Shown here: positions 61,263-64,000 of the stretch, piece after piece
Position numbering within the stretch: position 1 is the stretch's first letter
Layout of the letters: every line of letters begins with the position of its first letter
DNA from: Rhodohalobacter sp. SW132
GTDB taxonomy: Bacteria > Bacteroidota > Rhodothermia > Balneolales > Balneolaceae
Direction: 5' to 3'
Assembly (NCBI RefSeq): GCF_003390325.1
Contig: NZ_QUOK01000002.1
Span: forward strand, 434,001-498,000
DNA: 64,000 nt
Notes under the pieces: model-generated
Databases searched by the model: none
The model's input: only the letters and a program-made list of their open reading frames with translations
Told to the model about the DNA's origin: nothing
Made by a program: the position numbers and the translations under genes

Positions 61263-62033
61263 CTACTCAGCGATCCGCTTCACTGCCAGAAACACATTAT
61301 GGTAGGTCAGCCCGATTCTTCCTTCACTCCTCTCCTTCCAGTTTTCATTTAAAAGCTTGATCTCTTTCCGGGTAAGCATCCTGTCATCTTTTTGTGCATT
61401 CACACCGCTCTTTTTGAATTGAATCAAAAAATCTTCAAATGATTCAAAATAGTGAACCGACTGATCTTCATAAAAATCGACCTGAACCGGTCCCATTGAC
61501 AGATGAATCACCAGCGGTTCGGTTTGAGGAAGCTGCCGGCCTGTATAGGGAATACCGAGATCAAGACAAACTGATCTCCACTCTTTAAAGGAATCTTCGC
61601 CTGGAAATGACATCAGCATCAGCCCGTCTACTTTCAAAGACCGGCTAAGTCTTTCGAGAGCTGTTGCAGGCTGAGTAAATGACTGAACGGTGTGATGACC
61701 GCAAATCAGGGCGTAATTAAGCTCATCGGGCGGATCATTTTCCGGATCTCTCGCCTCCCGGGTTAGCCGATCCGTATCTGGATAAAAATCATTGTGAAAG
61801 GCGATTTTTTCAGAATCAGGATCCATCACTTCAATGTCACGTTCGGGAAACATCTTTATCAGATATTCCGTGAAATGACCTACTCCTGCACCTGTTTCCA
61901 AAATGGGACCGACGGGTATGGAAAAACGCCACGGCTCCAGGGATTTGGCCATTCGTTCAGCGGAATCTTTCTCTGGACCTGAATTTATTTTGTACTCAGC
62001 GAGGGAATGAGGACTATCAGTATTGTTCATCAA
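61263..62033 (-). CDS. class I SAM-dependent methyltransferase (BioC-like)
   Basis: 256 residues. The SAM site is GPILETGAGVGHFTEYLIKMFP (motif I) with an acidic end of strand two (IEVMDPDSE). ALICGHHTVQSF and LMLMSFPGEDSFKEWRS follow, the latter resembling the BioC substrate region (SFGxxTxxEL-type). A role in biotin synthesis as malonyl-ACP methyltransferase is inferred; bioH/bioA-type genes are not adjacent. It lies downstream of the DUF4837 gene on the minus strand, 35 bases away. Confidence 0.75.
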   Translation of the reverse strand: MMNNTDSPHSLAEYKINSGPEKDSAERMAKSLEPWRFSIPVGPILETGAGVGHFTEYLIKMFPERDIEVMDPDSEKIAFHNDFYPDTDRLTREARDPENDPPDELNYALICGHHTVQSFTQPATALERLSRSLKVDGLMLMSFPGEDSFKEWRSVCLDLGIPYTGRQLPQTEPLVIHLSMGPVQVDFYEDQSVHYFESFEDFLIQFKKSGVNAQKDDRMLTRKEIKLLNENWKERSEGRIGLTYHNVFLAVKRIAE

Positions 62034-62068
62034 CGGTTATTACGTTCAACTCTAATTATCTTGACGAT

Positions 62069-63175
62069 TTACTCCAACCCTGTAATTTCTTCGGAACGTG
62101 TGGTAACCCAAGTTGAATCGCTTTCGAACGTTCGTCCCATCGCCTGAAACTGCCTTACAAACCGGCGTTTATTCACTCTGGGTGCAAACTGGGCATACTC
62201 AACCATAAAGAGCCGGTTCGTCTCGGGATCATGATATGTGAAGTGCACAAACGGGCCGCCCATAAAGTCGTTTGTCATCCGCCAGATACCCATGGTTTCA
62301 TACGCGGTCAGGCGATCGTCTCTGTCAATGGAACGTGTCTCAAGTGGCCTTCGGTAATCGGTGGTTACATACGAGCCATCGCGTTCCCCCTGCACCAGGT
62401 ATTCCATCAGTGAATCGCGTTTTGCATTAATCCAGTCAGCATTGATAAAGTCGGGATCTTCCACCCCATCCTGCCACCAGGCCCACATCCAGCGGTTATT
62501 ATCGGGCAGGTAGCGTCGGAACATCACAGCATTTGTTGAATCGATAACCTGGATATAATCGTGCTGCATCCTCACTTTCCATCCGTGATTTTCCCATAGC
62601 GAATCGGATACAGCAACCTGCTCTCCACGCCGGAAAATATTTTCAGTTCGTCTTTCCAGCTCTCTGTCCAGCAAATTCCCGACGAGATCTTCTTCAGCGT
62701 TATAAATTTTTTCAGCAAGAGCTTCATCGGAAACGGAAGTCAGAACCAGCGCCCACTGATCACGCACCCAGCGATCGCTTAGTGGAAACGCAAAACTTTC
62801 CTCCTGTCGCACACGGTTTTCCACTTCATCACTCAAAATACCGTTGATAAACCTCGATACATTTGTTTCTTGATCAATCGGTGCAGCAAAAATCACATTT
62901 TTAAACTCTTTGAGCTGTTCAAGCTGCTGATTGTTTCTGAAATCACGAAAGGTGAGTGTGTATGCGTTTTCAGGTGTGGGTACGGTTTGAATCAATCCGC
63001 CAAACGTTTCACGGATTGCCATTGCGGTTTCGCTTTCCCACTGGGTTGAATCCATTACAACAATAACCTCATCCACTGGACCAATGGAATTGGGACGATA
63101 ATCACCGCTGCAGGCAGCAAACAGAATCAGCAGTGCAAATGGCGCTAAAAAAGATGATAATTTCATAGAGGGCAT
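62069..63175 (-). CDS. DUF4837 family lipoprotein
   Basis: 368 residues from the ATG at 63175; a second ATG three codons later (63166) is equally good. The signal SFLAPFALLILFAAC gives a lipid Cys near 22. The body is typical DUF4837: VIVVMDSTQWES, LTFRDFRN, KNVIFAAPIDQETNVSRFINGIL and RYLPDNNRWMWAWWQDG. The family is common in Bacteroidota, in the envelope, and has no known function. It lies 19 bases after trpA on the same strand. Confidence 0.92.
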   Translation of the reverse strand: MPSMKLSSFLAPFALLILFAACSGDYRPNSIGPVDEVIVVMDSTQWESETAMAIRETFGGLIQTVPTPENAYTLTFRDFRNNQQLEQLKEFKNVIFAAPIDQETNVSRFINGILSDEVENRVRQEESFAFPLSDRWVRDQWALVLTSVSDEALAEKIYNAEEDLVGNLLDRELERRTENIFRRGEQVAVSDSLWENHGWKVRMQHDYIQVIDSTNAVMFRRYLPDNNRWMWAWWQDGVEDPDFINADWINAKRDSLMEYLVQGERDGSYVTTDYRRPLETRSIDRDDRLTAYETMGIWRMTNDFMGGPFVHFTYHDPETNRLFMVEYAQFAPRVNKRRFVRQFQAMGRTFESDSTWVTTRSEEITGLE

Positions 63176-63194
63176 CTGTATTATTTAATGTCGA

Positions 63195-64000
63195 TCAAAT
63201 ATTTCCAAATTTCAGTTCTTTAACAAATGAAAACAGCTTCTGTTTCCATCCGTTTTCGGGATAGTTTTCCCGGATATTCTCAACCAACGCACTTCCAACG
63301 ATAAAGCCGTCGAGATCGGAGGATATTTTCTTCGCATCTGTATGATTTTTGATTCCAAACCCAACCAGGCTCGGATTTTTCTGAACATTCTCGCGAACAC
63401 GTGAGATAAATTTTTGCACGGATTGAGCAACCTCTTCACCATCCCGCGCACCTGTAACGCCGGTAACCGACACACAGTATACAAATCCGCTGCTTCTCTG
63501 ATCGATCAGTTTCATTCGCTCACTGGATGTATTTGGAGCCACCAGAAAAATCATTGAAAGTCCTGCTTTTTCGGCGTGTTCACTTAGCAAACCCGATTCC
63601 TCGATCGGGGCATCGGGAATAATCAGACCATCAACACCGCACTCTTCAGCACGAATACAGAACTTCTCCACACCGTACCGGAACACCGGATTGATGTACC
63701 CCATCAGCACAATCGGGATTTCTGATTGCAGACGGATCTCTTTCACCATTTCAAAGATTTTATCCATGGTAATTCCCGCTTTAATCGCTTCGTTACTGGC
63801 ATACTGAATGGTTGGTCCGTCAGCCAATGGATCGCTGAACGGCATGCCGAGTTCTATCATATCGGCGCCGTTCTGTTCGAAACCGAGCACCAGATCTACG
63901 GTTGACTCCAGATCGGGAAATCCCGCAGTAAGAAATAGGGACATGATTTTATCGCCATCTTTCCGTTTTTCAAAAACCGACTGAATTCTGTTTTTCTGTG
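63195..64000 (-). CDS. trpA: tryptophan synthase alpha chain, start beyond window edge
   Basis: The frame is open from 63195 to the right edge; the reading upstream of the ATG at 63944 continues as KNRIQSVFEKRKDGDKI, the usual TrpA N-terminus, so the true start lies just outside. Catalytic Glu is in MIELGMPFSDP and Asp in SDPLADGPTIQ. VPEFRYGVEKF-type and LIIPDAPIEE blocks and the FGIKNHTDA-GFIVGSALV phosphate loop are present. It splits indole-glycerol phosphate into indole for the beta subunit (trpB not in window). The DUF4837 and methyltransferase genes follow downstream. Confidence 0.95.
   Translation of the reverse strand, partial: QKNRIQSVFEKRKDGDKIMSLFLTAGFPDLESTVDLVLGFEQNGADMIELGMPFSDPLADGPTIQYASNEAIKAGITMDKIFEMVKEIRLQSEIPIVLMGYINPVFRYGVEKFCIRAEECGVDGLIIPDAPIEESGLLSEHAEKAGLSMIFLVAPNTSSERMKLIDQRSSGFVYCVSVTGVTGARDGEEVAQSVQKFISRVRENVQKNPSLVGFGIKNHTDAKKISSDLDGFIVGSALVENIRENYPENGWKQKLFSFVKELKFGNI

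Overview
The window looks like a chromosomal segment of a halophilic or marine member of the Bacteroidota/Rhodothermota/Balneolota assemblage, most likely Balneolaceae-like. I base this on a SusC/SusD/SusE-type nutrient uptake operon, a type IX secretion plug-domain (DUF5103) protein, PorV/PorQ-like outer-membrane proteins, a bacillithiol deacetylase (BshB1), many lipoproteins with short lipoboxes, scarce Shine-Dalgarno sequences, and a sodium-pump type (NDQ) rhodopsin. The assignment is an inference from gene content. No rRNA, tRNA, CRISPR array, intact insertion sequence or prophage was seen.

Layout. 1-4.7 kb: a small accessory block with a Rossmann protein cut by the left edge, an NmrA-like SDR, an ABM monooxygenase, a Crp/Fnr regulator, a cupin and an MhqO-like ring-cleaving dioxygenase, punctuated by 32-33 bp perfect or near-perfect hairpins. 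4.8-9.2 kb: ispG, two tandem rhomboid proteases and a phytoene-desaturase-family FAD enzyme. 9.3-17.5 kb: all parts of a MacAB-TolC-like exporter, split in two. The TolC, adaptor and ATPase genes lie in one run, and two FtsX-type permeases lie 2.3 kb upstream; between them are a three-gene membrane-anchored set (DUF883-like, holin-like, coiled coil) and a DUF4256 gene. 17.7-19.6 kb: bshB1 and an inositol monophosphatase-family gene, separated by a three-copy 127-bp tandem array.

20.4-30.9 kb: one tightly packed plus-strand run of nine genes. A lipoprotein, a beta-propeller protein with a sorting-type C-terminus and two PorV/PorQ-like barrels are followed by two glycosyltransferases, a flippase, a polysaccharide deacetylase and wecB, so surface-protein and surface-glycan functions may be co-expressed. 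30.9-31.6 kb is a patch of non-coding repeats. 31.6-38 kb (minus strand): M3 peptidase, folD, an NtrC-type regulator, a PBP4-type carboxypeptidase and a PTS IIA-like protein. 38.2-44.7 kb (plus strand): ccmB, holB, dapF, the DUF5103 plug protein, a degenerate beta-lactamase-fold protein, a small membrane protein and an RsmI-like methylase.

45-55 kb is a carbohydrate utilisation locus. A GMC oxidoreductase, its gluconate-2-dehydrogenase-subunit-3 partner and a DUF1080 protein (a 3-keto-sugar type set) diverge from susC-susD-susE. About 0.8 kb of regulatory DNA between them carries several LacI/GalR-type operator-like palindromes. The SusD homologue is unusually long and seems to carry an inserted SusE/F-like module. 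55.4-64 kb: a frameshifted lipoprotein gene, an SRPBCC-like remnant, dnaG, the NDQ rhodopsin, sucD, a BioC-like methyltransferase, a DUF4837 lipoprotein and trpA, which runs off the right edge.

The most notable items are the sodium-pump rhodopsin, the composite SusD with its operator cluster, the homopolymer frameshift in the lipoprotein gene, and the 127-bp array with inverted-repeat ends. I did not find a clear-cut new defence or mobile system.
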